From: Nocardioides cynanchi
GTDB taxonomy: Bacteria > Actinomycetota > Actinomycetes > Propionibacteriales > Nocardioidaceae
NCBI RefSeq assembly: GCF_008761635.1
Contig: NZ_CP044344.1
Coordinates: 1 to 64,000, forward strand
Length of the DNA stretch: 64,000 nucleotides
Direction of reading: 5' to 3'
Position numbers and translations under genes: made by a program. Positions within the stretch are counted from its first letter, which is position 1. Every line of letters starts with the position of its first letter. Below, one piece after another: positions 8,420 through 17,391 of the stretch. The notes under the pieces were generated by a model. That model did not search any database, was not told the DNA's origin, and worked only from the letters and a program-made list of their open reading frames with translations.

Positions 8420-9266
8420 CCTCGGCGGGGTCATACCCCCACGTCTGCGACACGGGCCGGCCGAGCAGGTGGTCGAGTCGCGCCACCTCGTCGGCGAAGC
8501 CCGCGCGCAGCTCGTCGCGGACCGACGGATCCAGGCGCGGCTTGTCGTCGCGGTACTGCTTGTAGAGCGCCGAACGGACCACCGTCGACCGCTTGATCCT
8601 CGAGCGCCACCGACGCAGGCCGAGGGAGGCGGCGCCCTTGGAGGCGCGCTTGGCCAGGCCCACGACGGCTGCGTTGCGGGGGCGTCCGGCGGGCATCCGC
8701 GCCTTGAGGTCACCCTCCGAGAGCATGAGCCGGTCCAGCCCGAGGAAGTCGTAGACCTCGTCGGCGTAGGCCTGCGCGCCGGTCTTGAGGTCGTCGAACA
8801 GACCGACGTGGATCTGGCTCATGGGGAAGTGCTCGAGGTAGCGCGAGAGGTGCGTGGCGTACCGGCCGCGGTCCAGCAGGCGCGGGTGCTGCACGACGGC
8901 GTCGGTGAAGGATCCGGTGTAGCCGTTGTTCTTGACCAGGTCGAGGTAGTCGGAGAAGGCCCGGTCGACCGGCTCGCGCAGGCACACCAGCAGACGCATC
9001 GAGGGGGAGTACGCCGCGATCCTCGGCGGGGCCTCGGGCGAGGAGAGGTAGGAGTGGGAGAACTCGCCGACGGCGCGCCCCTCGGCGTCCTGGAACTGCT
9101 GGCGGTACCAGTCCACGCCCCGCTCGTAGTGCGCGTCGAAGAAGTAGAGCCCCTTGTTGGACGCCAGCCACACGTCAGGGCAGACCGCCAGGGCGTTGAA
9201 GAGCCACGTCGAACCGGCCTTGCTGGTGCCGATGTAGAGGAAGTCGGGGACCGTGTCAGTGCGCAC
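8412..9266 (-). CDS. PAPS-dependent sulfotransferase
   Basis: A 284-residue sulfotransferase. The 5'-phosphosulfate loop GTSKAGSTW lies at residues 13-21, and the 3'-phosphate-binding segment REPVDRAFSDY begins near residue 97. Both match the family that transfers sulfate from PAPS to carbohydrate hydroxyl groups. There is no signal peptide or membrane anchor, so it acts in the cytoplasm, probably on lipid-linked repeat units. It overlaps by about 11 bp the end of the upstream gene on the same strand, suggesting an operon. A second sulfotransferase lies at 10479. Sulfation of the polysaccharide is inference. Confidence 0.85.
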   Translation of the reverse strand: MRTDTVPDFLYIGTSKAGSTWLFNALAVCPDVWLASNKGLYFFDAHYERGVDWYRQQFQDAEGRAVGEFSHSYLSSPEAPPRIAAYSPSMRLLVCLREPVDRAFSDYLDLVKNNGYTGSFTDAVVQHPRLLDRGRYATHLSRYLEHFPMSQIHVGLFDDLKTGAQAYADEVYDFLGLDRLMLSEGDLKARMPAGRPRNAAVVGLAKRASKGAASLGLRRWRSRIKRSTVVRSALYKQYRDDKPRLDPSVRDELRAGFADEVARLDHLLGRPVSQTWGYDPAEVS

Positions 9267-10392
9267 TCGGGTCGTACCCTTCCGGCAGGACGTCCCAGAA
9301 CTGGGACGTGAACGGCAGCATGCACAGGTCGTCGGCGGTGACGGTCCAGAGCTGGCCCTGGCCCTCGGCTCGGGTGTCCTCGAGCTTGAGGGCGGTGGTT
9401 CCGCCGGAGTCCCCGAGGTAGACGCCGTACTTCTGGAGCGCCTCGGCGATCACCAGTGCCTGCGGGTGCAGGCCGAGCTGGTGGAGGTCAAGGGAGGGGT
9501 TGAGGCGAAGTCTGAGTCCCTCGGGCGGGGCTCCGACGCTCGGGTCGGTGACCGTGCCGTCGGACCCGGTCATCGGGAAGACGGCTCGGTTCGCCAGCGC
9601 CGGGCCGGAGGCGATCTTGAGGACGTTGCGCACGTCACCGGCCTTGACCATGTCGTAGCGGACGTACGACGTGGCGCCGTTGTTCCCGCGGTGGGTTCCG
9701 GCGTTGCGCGGGTTGTCGGACTTGCCCGTGGTGTCGATGAGTCCGTTGGAGTCCAGGTAGGTCACGGTGGCGCCCGAGGCGGACCAGGTGTCGGTGGCGG
9801 CGTCGTAGTGGGCGTCCGTCATCAGCACGACGTAGCCACGGGCCATGTCGTAGACCGACATGGTCCCGTCGGAGTTGTCGGCGCTTCGCGCACCCTCGGG
9901 GATCCGGAGGTGCTTGAGCTCGGGCGGGGAGCCGGCCGGCAGGCCCTGGACGGAGTACTGGGGGTCGCCTCGGTGGGCCCAGTAGGCGGGTTGGCCCCAC
10001 TTGTTGCGCTGGGCGCCGGCGAGGCGCAGGCAGCCCTGCCCGCTCTCCGGAGCCGTGCGGAGGTAGTCGAGGATCTGCGCGCCCGCCGGGTTGCTGGGTG
10101 CGTTGACCGGCACCGGTGTGTTCCACCAGGACCGGTCATGGAACGGTCGGTAGGGGCGACCCCGGGAGTCCAGAGGTGCCCCGCGGGAGGTCGAGGGTGG
10201 CGAGACGGAGCCGGTCGGATGCCGGTCTCCACCACCGCCGAAGGGGCGAACCCAGACCAGCACCACGGCGATGACGAGCGCGAGTGCCGACAGCACCCAG
10301 ACCAGAGTCCGGCGCCGACCCACGTGCGGAGCAGCGTGCCCGGCAGGCTCGCTGACGGCACGCGGCTGTATCGTCCCCCGGCCATCGCCCAC
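9256..10392 (-). CDS. Membrane-anchored exported protein of unknown function
   Basis: A protein of about 378 residues that I do not recognise. It has a short cytoplasmic N-terminus, one hydrophobic segment (VWVLSALALVIAVVLVWV), a Gly/Ser/Pro-rich linker, and a large soluble domain rich in Trp, Tyr and Asn. The opening DRSWWNTPVPVNAPSNP and the VYDMARGYVVLMTDAHYD segment suggest an all-beta extracellular domain, possibly glycan-active. The start is uncertain. An in-frame start at 10488 would overlap the divergent sulfotransferase, so I prefer GTG 10392, which has no clear ribosome-binding site but has TATCAT just upstream and may be leaderless. It is in the same transcription unit as the 8412 sulfotransferase. 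Confidence 0.7.
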   Translation of the reverse strand: MGDGRGTIQPRAVSEPAGHAAPHVGRRRTLVWVLSALALVIAVVLVWVRPFGGGGDRHPTGSVSPPSTSRGAPLDSRGRPYRPFHDRSWWNTPVPVNAPSNPAGAQILDYLRTAPESGQGCLRLAGAQRNKWGQPAYWAHRGDPQYSVQGLPAGSPPELKHLRIPEGARSADNSDGTMSVYDMARGYVVLMTDAHYDAATDTWSASGATVTYLDSNGLIDTTGKSDNPRNAGTHRGNNGATSYVRYDMVKAGDVRNVLKIASGPALANRAVFPMTGSDGTVTDPSVGAPPEGLRLRLNPSLDLHQLGLHPQALVIAEALQKYGVYLGDSGGTTALKLEDTRAEGQGQLWTVTADDLCMLPFTSQFWDVLPEGYDPSAH

Positions 10393-10478
10393 ACCGTCAT
10401 GATAGGTGTCAGCTGGGCGACCGGCGAGGGCGTCAGCTGACCGGAACGGCCGGGCGCGCAGAGTTTCGAGGGGGCAGC

Positions 10479-11438
10479 GTGGCGACATCGGGAGATCAGG
10501 TCACCGTCTTGTCGGTCGTGGGAGCCGGCCGCAGCGGCACGACCGTGCTCGCGAGCATCCTGGGCGAGGTCCCGGGATGCGCAGGAGCGGGAGAGATCCG
10601 TTGGCTGTGGCAGCGGGGGGTGATCGACGAGAGGCCGTGCGGATGCGGCCAGAAGCCGACGGAGTGCGCGGTGTGGTCGCGTGTGATCGAACGGTGTCTC
10701 ACGACCCCTGGTCCGGACGGCGTACCGCCGACCGTGGCAGACATCGTGGCGGCCCAGCAGGAGCTCGGCGAGACACGAAACCGGCTGCGCGTGCTGCGCA
10801 GCGCTGCCGGGGGTGAGGAGACGTGGGACGCGCTTCGCCTGGTCCGGCACGTGACCGGGGTCGCGGTGCTCACCTTCGCCGAGCTGACCGGCGCCGGCGT
10901 CGTCATCGACACCTCGAAGCGACCGGTGGATGCGGCGGTGATGGCCGGGATCCCCGGGGTCGACCACTTCGTGCTGCATGTCGTGCGGGATCCTCGTGCC
11001 GTGGCGCACTCCTGGCGTCGCGCCAAGAGCTTCTCGGTGGGCGACGAGACGCGCACCATGGGGACGCGACGACTGCCCTCGACCGTCCGTCGCTGGCTGG
11101 CCAGCGCTCTGGGGACCGAGGCCCTGCACCGCCGCCTTCCCTCGCAGCACTGGCTGCGGTTGCGGTACGAGGACTTCTGCGCGCATCCGGTCGAGTCGAT
11201 GGACCGGTTGCTGACGATGATGGGCGTTGCCGGCCGACCGCCGTTCGAGGACACCAGCACCGTGCTCCTGGGGCCCAACCACATCGTGGCCGGGAACCCG
11301 AGCAGGTTCACGTTGGGGTCGGTGCGGATCCGGGTCGACGAGGAGTGGAAGACGGCCATGAGCCGGCGCGACCGCCTGCTCGTCGCGACGAGCACCTGGC
11401 CGCTGCTGCGCCGCTACGGCTACTCCTGGAGGACCTGA
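10479..11438 (+). CDS. Sulfotransferase family protein
   Basis: A 319-residue cytoplasmic sulfotransferase. The PAPS 5'-phosphosulfate loop is VGAGRSGTTVLASIL (about 14-28), and the 3'-phosphate site is HVVRDPRAVAHSWRRAKSFS starting near residue 168. GTG 10479 is preceded by GAGGGGG. It clearly differs from the sulfotransferase at 8412, including in the insert with CGCGQKPTEC-type cysteines near residue 55, so the two probably act on different positions or sugars. It lies divergently from the exported protein at 9256-10392 and directly upstream of the flippase. Confidence 0.8.
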   Translation: MATSGDQVTVLSVVGAGRSGTTVLASILGEVPGCAGAGEIRWLWQRGVIDERPCGCGQKPTECAVWSRVIERCLTTPGPDGVPPTVADIVAAQQELGETRNRLRVLRSAAGGEETWDALRLVRHVTGVAVLTFAELTGAGVVIDTSKRPVDAAVMAGIPGVDHFVLHVVRDPRAVAHSWRRAKSFSVGDETRTMGTRRLPSTVRRWLASALGTEALHRRLPSQHWLRLRYEDFCAHPVESMDRLLTMMGVAGRPPFEDTSTVLLGPNHIVAGNPSRFTLGSVRIRVDEEWKTAMSRRDRLLVATSTWPLLRRYGYSWRT

Positions 11439-11516
11439 GCCGGACTTGGTCGGATGCGCCGCGCTCCCGCCCGGCGGTCGCCTATCGTGAACCCCGGCAC
11501 AGGCGACGGGGGCAGA

Positions 11517-13061
11517 ATGTCGGACAGCAAGGCAGAGAGCGGCGACAGCGACGCCGAACGGCTGAACAGGCGGAACGTCCGCGGCTCGTCGCTGTTGCTG
11601 GTGGGGCGTCTGCTCTCCTTGTTCTTCACCGTCCTCACCCAGGTCGTCATCGTCCGGGCGCTGAGCAAGTCCGACTTCGGCGCCTTCGCGTACGCGTTCA
11701 CGCTCACGGCGGCTCTCCGGATCCTGCTCAGCCTCGGCCAGGGTCGGCTGCTGAGCCGGTTCCTGGCGAAGTACGAGGAGGAGAAGGACTACGCCCGGAT
11801 GTGGGGCGCCATCCTGATGGCCTTCGGCGCGATCGCGGTCACCTCGGTGGTCCTCCTCGGAGCGATGGCCGCCGGCCTGGCACCGCTGATCGGTGGGAAC
11901 TTCGACAACCCCGATCTCACCGGCGTCCTGCTCATCCTGATGTTCCTGGCTCCCCTCAACGCACTCGACCAGGTCTTCATCTCCGTCTTCGCGGTGTTCT
12001 CCAGGCCGACCGCGATCTTCATCCGCAAGTACGTGCTGACTCCGGCGCTGCAGCTCAGCGTCGTGATCTTCATCGCGATGACCAACGGATCGGTCGAGGA
12101 GCTGGCGCTCGGGTACGTGCTGAGCAGTGCCTTCGGGATCGGCATCTACGTCTGGTTGTTCTTCGGCGTGATGCGCGACCGCGGCGCTCCGCTGCCCCGC
12201 AAGGCGGACGGGATCGTCTTCCCGTTCCGAGAGGTGTTCTCGTTCTCGGTGCCGACCATGACCCAGGAGCTGGCCTACCTGGTCACCAACACCGGCAGCG
12301 TGATCATCCTCGGTCACTACCGCGGCGGCGTGGCCGTGGCGAACTTCCGCTCGGTGCTGCCCGCGGCCAGGCTCAACCAGATCGTCTACCAGACCTTCGT
12401 GACGATGTTCCTGCCGATGACCGCGCGGCTGCACACCCGCGGCGACCACGACGGCGTCCGTGAGACCTACTGGCACAGCTCGCACTTCCAGGCGGTCACG
12501 ACGTTCCCGATCATGGTGATGACCACGGTGTTCGCCCATGTCACGACCGTCACGCTGTTCGGTCAGCGCTATGCCGATGCCTCCACCGTGCTGTTGGCGC
12601 TGTCCATCGGCTACTACGTGAGCATCGCGCTGGGCTTCAACATCTACGTGCTGCAGGTCTACGGGAAGCTGAAGTTCCTGGTGTACTCCAACATCGGCGT
12701 CAGCGCTCTCAGCATCGGTCTGGCGTTCGCCCTGAGCCCGAAGTACGGCGCGGCCGGCGCCGCGGTCGGCGCCGGCGCCACCATGGCGATCCAGAACGTC
12801 GTCAACGAGATCGTCCTGATCCGGGTGATCGGCTGGGGCGACCAGGCCAGGCGCTGGATCCGCCCCTATCTCGTGGTCGCGGCGGGCCTGGCCGTGCTGG
12901 TCGTCGTCAAGGTCGTGCTGGACCCGGGCTTCGTGGTCGCCCTGCTGGTGTCGGCCGTGGTGTCCCTGGGCGTGCTACGACAGACGCGGCGCGAGCTCCA
13001 CCTGCTCTCACTCTTCCCGGAGCTGAAGCGGTTCAGCGCCCTCGGACCCCTCCTGGCCTGA
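11517..13061 (+). CDS. Wzx-like polysaccharide flippase (MOP superfamily)
   Basis: A 514-residue integral membrane protein with about 12-14 predicted helices. The N-terminus RGSSLLLVGRLLSLFFTVLTQ...VRALSKSDFGAFAYAFTL is typical of Wzx/RfbX polysaccharide transporters, which flip lipid-linked repeat units across the membrane. ATG 11517 follows GGGGGCAGA; upstream in-frame codons are not supported by a ribosome-binding site. The cytoplasmic N-terminal extension is Ser/Asp-rich. It sits in order with the sulfotransferase and its 3' end is 9 bp from the convergent propeller gene. Confidence 0.85.
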   Translation: MSDSKAESGDSDAERLNRRNVRGSSLLLVGRLLSLFFTVLTQVVIVRALSKSDFGAFAYAFTLTAALRILLSLGQGRLLSRFLAKYEEEKDYARMWGAILMAFGAIAVTSVVLLGAMAAGLAPLIGGNFDNPDLTGVLLILMFLAPLNALDQVFISVFAVFSRPTAIFIRKYVLTPALQLSVVIFIAMTNGSVEELALGYVLSSAFGIGIYVWLFFGVMRDRGAPLPRKADGIVFPFREVFSFSVPTMTQELAYLVTNTGSVIILGHYRGGVAVANFRSVLPAARLNQIVYQTFVTMFLPMTARLHTRGDHDGVRETYWHSSHFQAVTTFPIMVMTTVFAHVTTVTLFGQRYADASTVLLALSIGYYVSIALGFNIYVLQVYGKLKFLVYSNIGVSALSIGLAFALSPKYGAAGAAVGAGATMAIQNVVNEIVLIRVIGWGDQARRWIRPYLVVAAGLAVLVVVKVVLDPGFVVALLVSAVVSLGVLRQTRRELHLLSLFPELKRFSALGPLLA

Positions 13062-13070
13062 GCCGGGCGG

Positions 13071-14216
13071 TCAGATCCCGGGATAGGCGGCGAGATAGGG
13101 CTTGTGGTTGTTCCTGGTGTTCTGCAGCTCTCCGGTGAAGTCGCCCCCGGCCCACAGCAGACCCGGGGTCGCCGCGAAGGTCCAGCATCCCGGGTAGGTC
13201 TTGAAGATCTTGGGTGTGAACGTCGGGTCGGGCTGCCCGGTGGACACGTTGACGGCCGCGACGACCGTGACCGCCACCTGGTTGCGGGAGTTCGCGACGT
13301 TGTAGATGGACGTCCCGAAGTGGCCGCCGAGGTACGCGTTCCCGTCGCCGGCCAGGAAGACCGACTGGACATCCCCGTCCGCGTGGACGTAGGGCCAGCG
13401 CTGCTGCCCGGTCGCCAGGTTGAAGGCTGCGAAGTTGCCGCCGAACCCGGAGGCGCCGACGTAGGCCCAGGTGCCGTCGGTCTGCACGTCCCAGTAGGTG
13501 TCGCAACCGTTGCAGAACCGGCGCGGAGCCCACGACGTGAGCGAGTTGTCCGCGAGGTTGATCGAGGCGAGCGAGGAGCGGGGCTGGCCGTCGATGTGCA
13601 GGAACGTGCCGACCAGCAGCAACGAGGTCGGTGTCAGGGCGAGCCCCTCGACGTCTCCGTCCGCGACATGGTTGAACGTCGCGTCCCGGACGCCGGTGGT
13701 CGCGTTCACCGCGCCGATGCCCTTGTTGGCGACACCGTTCAGCTTGGCGAAGGCACCACCCACGAAGAGCGTGTCGCCGTTCACCACCAGGTCGCGCACC
13801 ATCCCCGAAGCCGTGCCCTTCCAGGGCGAGACGATGGTGTGGTCGACGGTCGAGATCACCACGAGGTGCTTGTGGCTGGCGCCGTCGACGGTGCTGAAAC
13901 CGCCACCCGCGTACAGCTTGCTCCCGTCCGCCGACAGTGTGAGCGCCCGGACGTCGCCGTTCGCTGGGAGCTGCCAGAGCAGGTTGCCGGTGGCGGCGTC
14001 CAGTGCGGCGATGCCGCCGATTCCGTCGAGCTTCCCGCCGACGTACACCACGCCGCCCTGGCTGGCACTGCTGTGAACCGGCCCGGCCGGGTTCCACCCC
14101 AGCGACATCGGTTCGTTGGTGTAGCTCGCTTGGGCGGGCGCGGCGAAGCCGAGCGCGCCGATAACGGCCAATGATGATGTGGCTGCCACATAGGCAAGCC
14201 GACGATTCACGCGCAT
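13071..14216 (-). CDS. Secreted beta-propeller-like protein, copy 1
   Basis: A 381-residue secreted protein with a signal peptide ending at APAQA (about residue 30). It is built of repeats of about 45 residues resembling PQQ/WD-type propeller blades: GGVVYVGGKLDGIGGIAALD, DGSKLYAGGGF, NGDTLFVGGAF. Conserved pairs such as CNGC before YWDVQTDG suggest a structural or metal site. It is a close paralogue of the next gene (14320-15456). Most of the mature sequence aligns block by block and both end in LAAYP, implying tandem duplication. The position between flippase and deacetylase suggests binding or surface display of the exopolysaccharide; the function is unknown. Confidence 0.75.
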   Translation of the reverse strand: MRVNRRLAYVAATSSLAVIGALGFAAPAQASYTNEPMSLGWNPAGPVHSSASQGGVVYVGGKLDGIGGIAALDAATGNLLWQLPANGDVRALTLSADGSKLYAGGGFSTVDGASHKHLVVISTVDHTIVSPWKGTASGMVRDLVVNGDTLFVGGAFAKLNGVANKGIGAVNATTGVRDATFNHVADGDVEGLALTPTSLLLVGTFLHIDGQPRSSLASINLADNSLTSWAPRRFCNGCDTYWDVQTDGTWAYVGASGFGGNFAAFNLATGQQRWPYVHADGDVQSVFLAGDGNAYLGGHFGTSIYNVANSRNQVAVTVVAAVNVSTGQPDPTFTPKIFKTYPGCWTFAATPGLLWAGGDFTGELQNTRNNHKPYLAAYPGI

Positions 14217-14319
14217 GGTGAGTCCCCCCAGAATCGACCAACGTCTTGCCGGAGCATAAGGCGAACGAGCGCGGATCCGGCGGGCTCGCGCTGCGTTTAC
14301 CCAATAGTGCGTATGGGGG

Positions 14320-15456
14320 TCAGACGACCGGATAAGCAGCCAGGAACGGCTTCTTGTTGTTCACGCCGTTGACCTGCTCGCCTCCGAAGTCCCCTCCGAC
14401 CCACAGCTTCCCGTCGGTGGAGGTGAACGTCCAGCAGCCCGGGTAGGTCTTGTAGATCTTCGGGGTCCAGGCGGTGTCGATCTGACCGTTGGCGATGAAC
14501 ACCGACGCCACCACGCTGGCGGTGATGACGTTCACCTTCGCGGCACCGCTCCAGATCTCCTGCCCGAAGTGCCCGCCGTAGTAGACCTTCCCGTCACCGG
14601 GGAGCCAGACCGACTGGAAGTCCCCGTCACCGCGGATGATGCGCCAGGGCTGCTGGCCGGTGGTCAGGTTGAAGGCACCGCCGGCGTTGCCTGAGGTCGC
14701 GACGTAGGCATTGGTCCCGTCGGTCTGGACGTCCCAGTACTGGGTGCAGTCCGAGCACAACCGGGAAGGCGCCCATCCGGTCAGCGTGTCGGTCGACAGG
14801 TCGATGGAGGCCAGCGAGGCGCGCGGCGTGCCGTTGACCTGGGTGAACGACCCGCTGATCACCAGTCGGCTGCCGGTCAGCGCCAGCGCCAGCACGTCGT
14901 TGTCCGCGGAGAAGGCGAAGCTGGCATCGCGCAGGCCGGTGGTCGCGTCCACGGCTCCCATCCCCCGCTGGGCCACCCCGTCGACCGTGGTGATCTTGCC
15001 GGCCAGGTACAGGGTGTTGCCGCTGACGACCAGGTCGCGGACCATGCCGGCAGCCCGTCCCTTCCAGCCGGCGACCACGGTGTGGCCGGGGAGGTCGAGT
15101 GCGGCCACGTGCGTGCTGGCCTGCCCGTCGACGGTGGTGAAGCTCCCGCCGGCGTACAGCCGGGTGCCGTCGTCGGAGAGCGCGAGCGCGCGGACGTCGC
15201 TGTTGGCGGGGACCTGCCAGAGCAGGTTGCCCGTGGCGGCATCCAGCGCGGCGATGCCGCCGATCCCGTCGAGCTTCCCTCCGAGGTACACCACCCCGTC
15301 GCGGGAGACACTGCTGTGCACCGGACCGGCCGGGTGCCAGGGCAGGGTGAGGGGAGTGGTCTGGTAAGCGGCGTGAGCGGGTGCTGCGAAGCCGAACACG
15401 ATCGCGACCGAGGCCGCAGCGGTGGACAGGAATGCGAGCCGACGAGTCCGAGCCAT
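14320..15456 (-). CDS. Secreted beta-propeller-like protein, copy 2
   Basis: A 378-residue secreted paralogue of the preceding gene. The signal peptide ends near PAHA (about residue 29). The propeller-like repeats are kept, as is the CSDC-x-QYWDVQTDG block. ATG 15456 follows GGGGGAC and agrees with the signal peptide; a much longer in-frame reading would run into the deacetylase region and is not supported. The intergenic spaces around both copies (about 100 and 135 bp) are enough for separate promoters. The divergence between the copies suggests retention for related but distinct ligands. Confidence 0.75.
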   Translation of the reverse strand: MARTRRLAFLSTAAASVAIVFGFAAPAHAAYQTTPLTLPWHPAGPVHSSVSRDGVVYLGGKLDGIGGIAALDAATGNLLWQVPANSDVRALALSDDGTRLYAGGSFTTVDGQASTHVAALDLPGHTVVAGWKGRAAGMVRDLVVSGNTLYLAGKITTVDGVAQRGMGAVDATTGLRDASFAFSADNDVLALALTGSRLVISGSFTQVNGTPRASLASIDLSTDTLTGWAPSRLCSDCTQYWDVQTDGTNAYVATSGNAGGAFNLTTGQQPWRIIRGDGDFQSVWLPGDGKVYYGGHFGQEIWSGAAKVNVITASVVASVFIANGQIDTAWTPKIYKTYPGCWTFTSTDGKLWVGGDFGGEQVNGVNNKKPFLAAYPVV

Positions 15457-15590
15457 GGGGTCCCCCGAAGATTGACTGATTCCGGGCAGGATAAGAGCCC
15501 TGAAACATCGAGACGTCGATTGCGGCGGGCTTTCCCCAATGTTGTGTACCGACGCCGTCGACCGGTGTCGATCAGACGCCGGCCGGCCGG

Positions 15591-16319
15591 TCAGCGACCC
15601 CGGCGCAGCAGGCGCGAGTGACGTACGTCGAGGTAGCGCCGGTGGGCCTTCACAGCCAGGGTGCGGGTGCTGTTGCCCCGGTAGAGGCCGACCCGCGGGA
15701 TCGCGTAGGCGTCGACCTTCTCGGGGCCCTCCGGCAGCGCGAAGCCGTGGCTGTAGCCGGCCCGGAGGGCGGCGCGGCGCACCTGCGCGTCGTGCAGCCC
15801 GCGCGGGTAGGCGAGGTAGGGCACCGGGGCGTGGAGAAGGTCCTCGAGGAACTCCCGGCTCTCGCGCAGGTCGCGCTCGCAGGCGGTCTCGTCGAGGTCC
15901 GGCAGGTCGTGGTGTGCCCAGCTGTGCGACTGCAGGTCGACACCGAGGTCGCGCAGGTGGAGCACCTCGTCGACGCTCAGCGTCGTGAGCGGCCACGGCG
16001 GGGGCGTACGCACCCACCCGGCGTCGAGGCCGTCCTCGGTCAGGGTCTGCGCGACGAGGAACACCGTCGCCGGGAGGCCGTGGCGGCGCAGCTCGGGGAG
16101 GGCGTGCTCGAGGACCCCGCTGAAGCCGTCGTCGAAGGTCAGGGCCGCGACGCCGCGGGGCAGGCGCCCGCGACGGTCCAGCCGTGACACGGCCTCGCTC
16201 AGTGGCACGACGGCGCGGTGTCGTGCCAACCAGGCGGCGTGGTCAGCGAACTCGCCGGGCCTCATCGCCAAGGGCGACTCCCACGCCGGATCGACGGAGT
16301 GGTAGCACAAGATGGTCAC
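15591..16319 (-). CDS. Polysaccharide deacetylase (NodB/CE4 family)
   Basis: A 242-residue carbohydrate esterase family 4 protein that removes N-acetyl groups from glycans with a divalent metal. Motif 1 is TFDDGF (about 60-65, with the catalytic base and a metal-binding aspartate). Motif 2 is HSWAHHDL (about 130-137), giving the metal-binding histidines, and a later YPRG segment matches motif 3. There is no signal peptide or anchor, which is unusual for a cell-wall deacetylase and points to cytoplasmic action on a precursor or to non-classical export. It is the last gene of the polysaccharide locus. Confidence 0.85.
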   Translation of the reverse strand: MTILCYHSVDPAWESPLAMRPGEFADHAAWLARHRAVVPLSEAVSRLDRRGRLPRGVAALTFDDGFSGVLEHALPELRRHGLPATVFLVAQTLTEDGLDAGWVRTPPPWPLTTLSVDEVLHLRDLGVDLQSHSWAHHDLPDLDETACERDLRESREFLEDLLHAPVPYLAYPRGLHDAQVRRAALRAGYSHGFALPEGPEKVDAYAIPRVGLYRGNSTRTLAVKAHRRYLDVRHSRLLRRGR

Positions 16320-16416
16320 GCCGGCTCCGTGGGTCAGGGACGGGTTCGGCTCGCCACCGTAACGTCACGAACGCGTCGATGTGGCCGGATTCGGTGGGCT
16401 GGGGCGGGGAGCGATC

Positions 16417-17298
16417 TCAGCTGGCCTTCTTGGCGGCCTTCTTGGCGGGCGCCTTCTTCGCTGTCTTCTTCGCGGCGGCCTTCTTGGCGGGCTTCTTCTC
16501 GTCCTTGTCGTCGGCGGTCGACTCGCCGCGCGCCGTCTTGGCGGCGTCGACCGAACGCTGGAGCGCGGCCAGCAGGTCGACCACCTCGCCGGAGGACTTG
16601 GTCGACGTCGGGGTCCGCTTGACCTCGCCGCCCTCGATCTTGGCCTTGACCATCGCCTCGACGGCCCCTGCGTAGTCGTCCTCGAACTCGCTGGCGTCGA
16701 AGTCGCCGGCCAGGGTCTCGACCAGCATGTTGGCCATCTTCACCTCGGCCGGCTTCACCTCGCCGGTCTCGACGCTGAAGTCGGGAACGCGGACCTCGTC
16801 GGGCCACATCATCGTCTGCATCACGATCACGTCGTCCTTGACCCGCAGCACTCCCACCGAGGTGCGCTGGCGCAGCGCCACCGTCACCACGGCCATCCGG
16901 TCGGCGTCGAGCAGGGCCTGCCGGAGCAGGGCGTAGGGCTTGGCGCCGGTCTTCTCCGGCTCGAGGTAGTAGGACTTCTCGAACAGCATCGGGTCGATCT
17001 GGTCGCTGGGCACGAACTTCTCCACCGCGATCTCGCGCGACGACTCCGAGGGCAGCGAGGCCATGTCGTCGTCGGTGAGGATCACCACCTCGCCGTCCTC
17101 GGTCTCGTACCCCTTGGCGATGTCGGCGTAGTCGACCTCCTCGCCGTCGATCGCGCAGACGCGCTGGTACTTGATCCGGCCACCGTCGGTGGCATGCACC
17201 TGCCGGAACGACACGTCGTGCGACTCGGTCGCGGCGTACAGCTTCACCGGCACGCTGACCAGCCCGAACGACACCGCGCCCTTCCAGATCGCACGCAT
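16417..17298 (-). CDS. ku: Non-homologous end-joining protein Ku
   Basis: A 293-residue bacterial Ku that binds DNA double-strand ends and recruits LigD-type activities. The N-terminus MRAIWKGAVSFGLVSVPVKLY and the DGGRIKYQRVC and KSYYLEPEKTGAKPYALLR segments are diagnostic. The C-terminus (from about 265) is an Ala/Lys-rich tail of repeated KKAAAKK-type units, like the DNA-binding tails of actinobacterial Ku. ATG 17298 has a strong GGAGGTATG ribosome-binding site. The ligase and polymerase genes lie 2-4 kb away on the other strand. Confidence 0.95.
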   Translation of the reverse strand: MRAIWKGAVSFGLVSVPVKLYAATESHDVSFRQVHATDGGRIKYQRVCAIDGEEVDYADIAKGYETEDGEVVILTDDDMASLPSESSREIAVEKFVPSDQIDPMLFEKSYYLEPEKTGAKPYALLRQALLDADRMAVVTVALRQRTSVGVLRVKDDVIVMQTMMWPDEVRVPDFSVETGEVKPAEVKMANMLVETLAGDFDASEFEDDYAGAVEAMVKAKIEGGEVKRTPTSTKSSGEVVDLLAALQRSVDAAKTARGESTADDKDEKKPAKKAAAKKTAKKAPAKKAAKKAS

Positions 17299-17391
17299 CT
17301 CATACCTCCGTGAACTCGACGACTGCCGTCCAGTATCGACCAGGAGGGCGCCGAACGCACGCGCCGCAAGGGTGACCACCCGGCGCAGCAC

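Noticed and set aside
6713..8713. 666-codon minus-strand open frame opposite the Wzy-like gene
   Set aside because: Composition is typical of antisense shadows, while the plus strand has a clear membrane protein.
9822..12539. 905-codon minus-strand open frame
   Set aside because: High-GC shadow of the sulfotransferase and flippase genes; low-complexity composition and no start signals.
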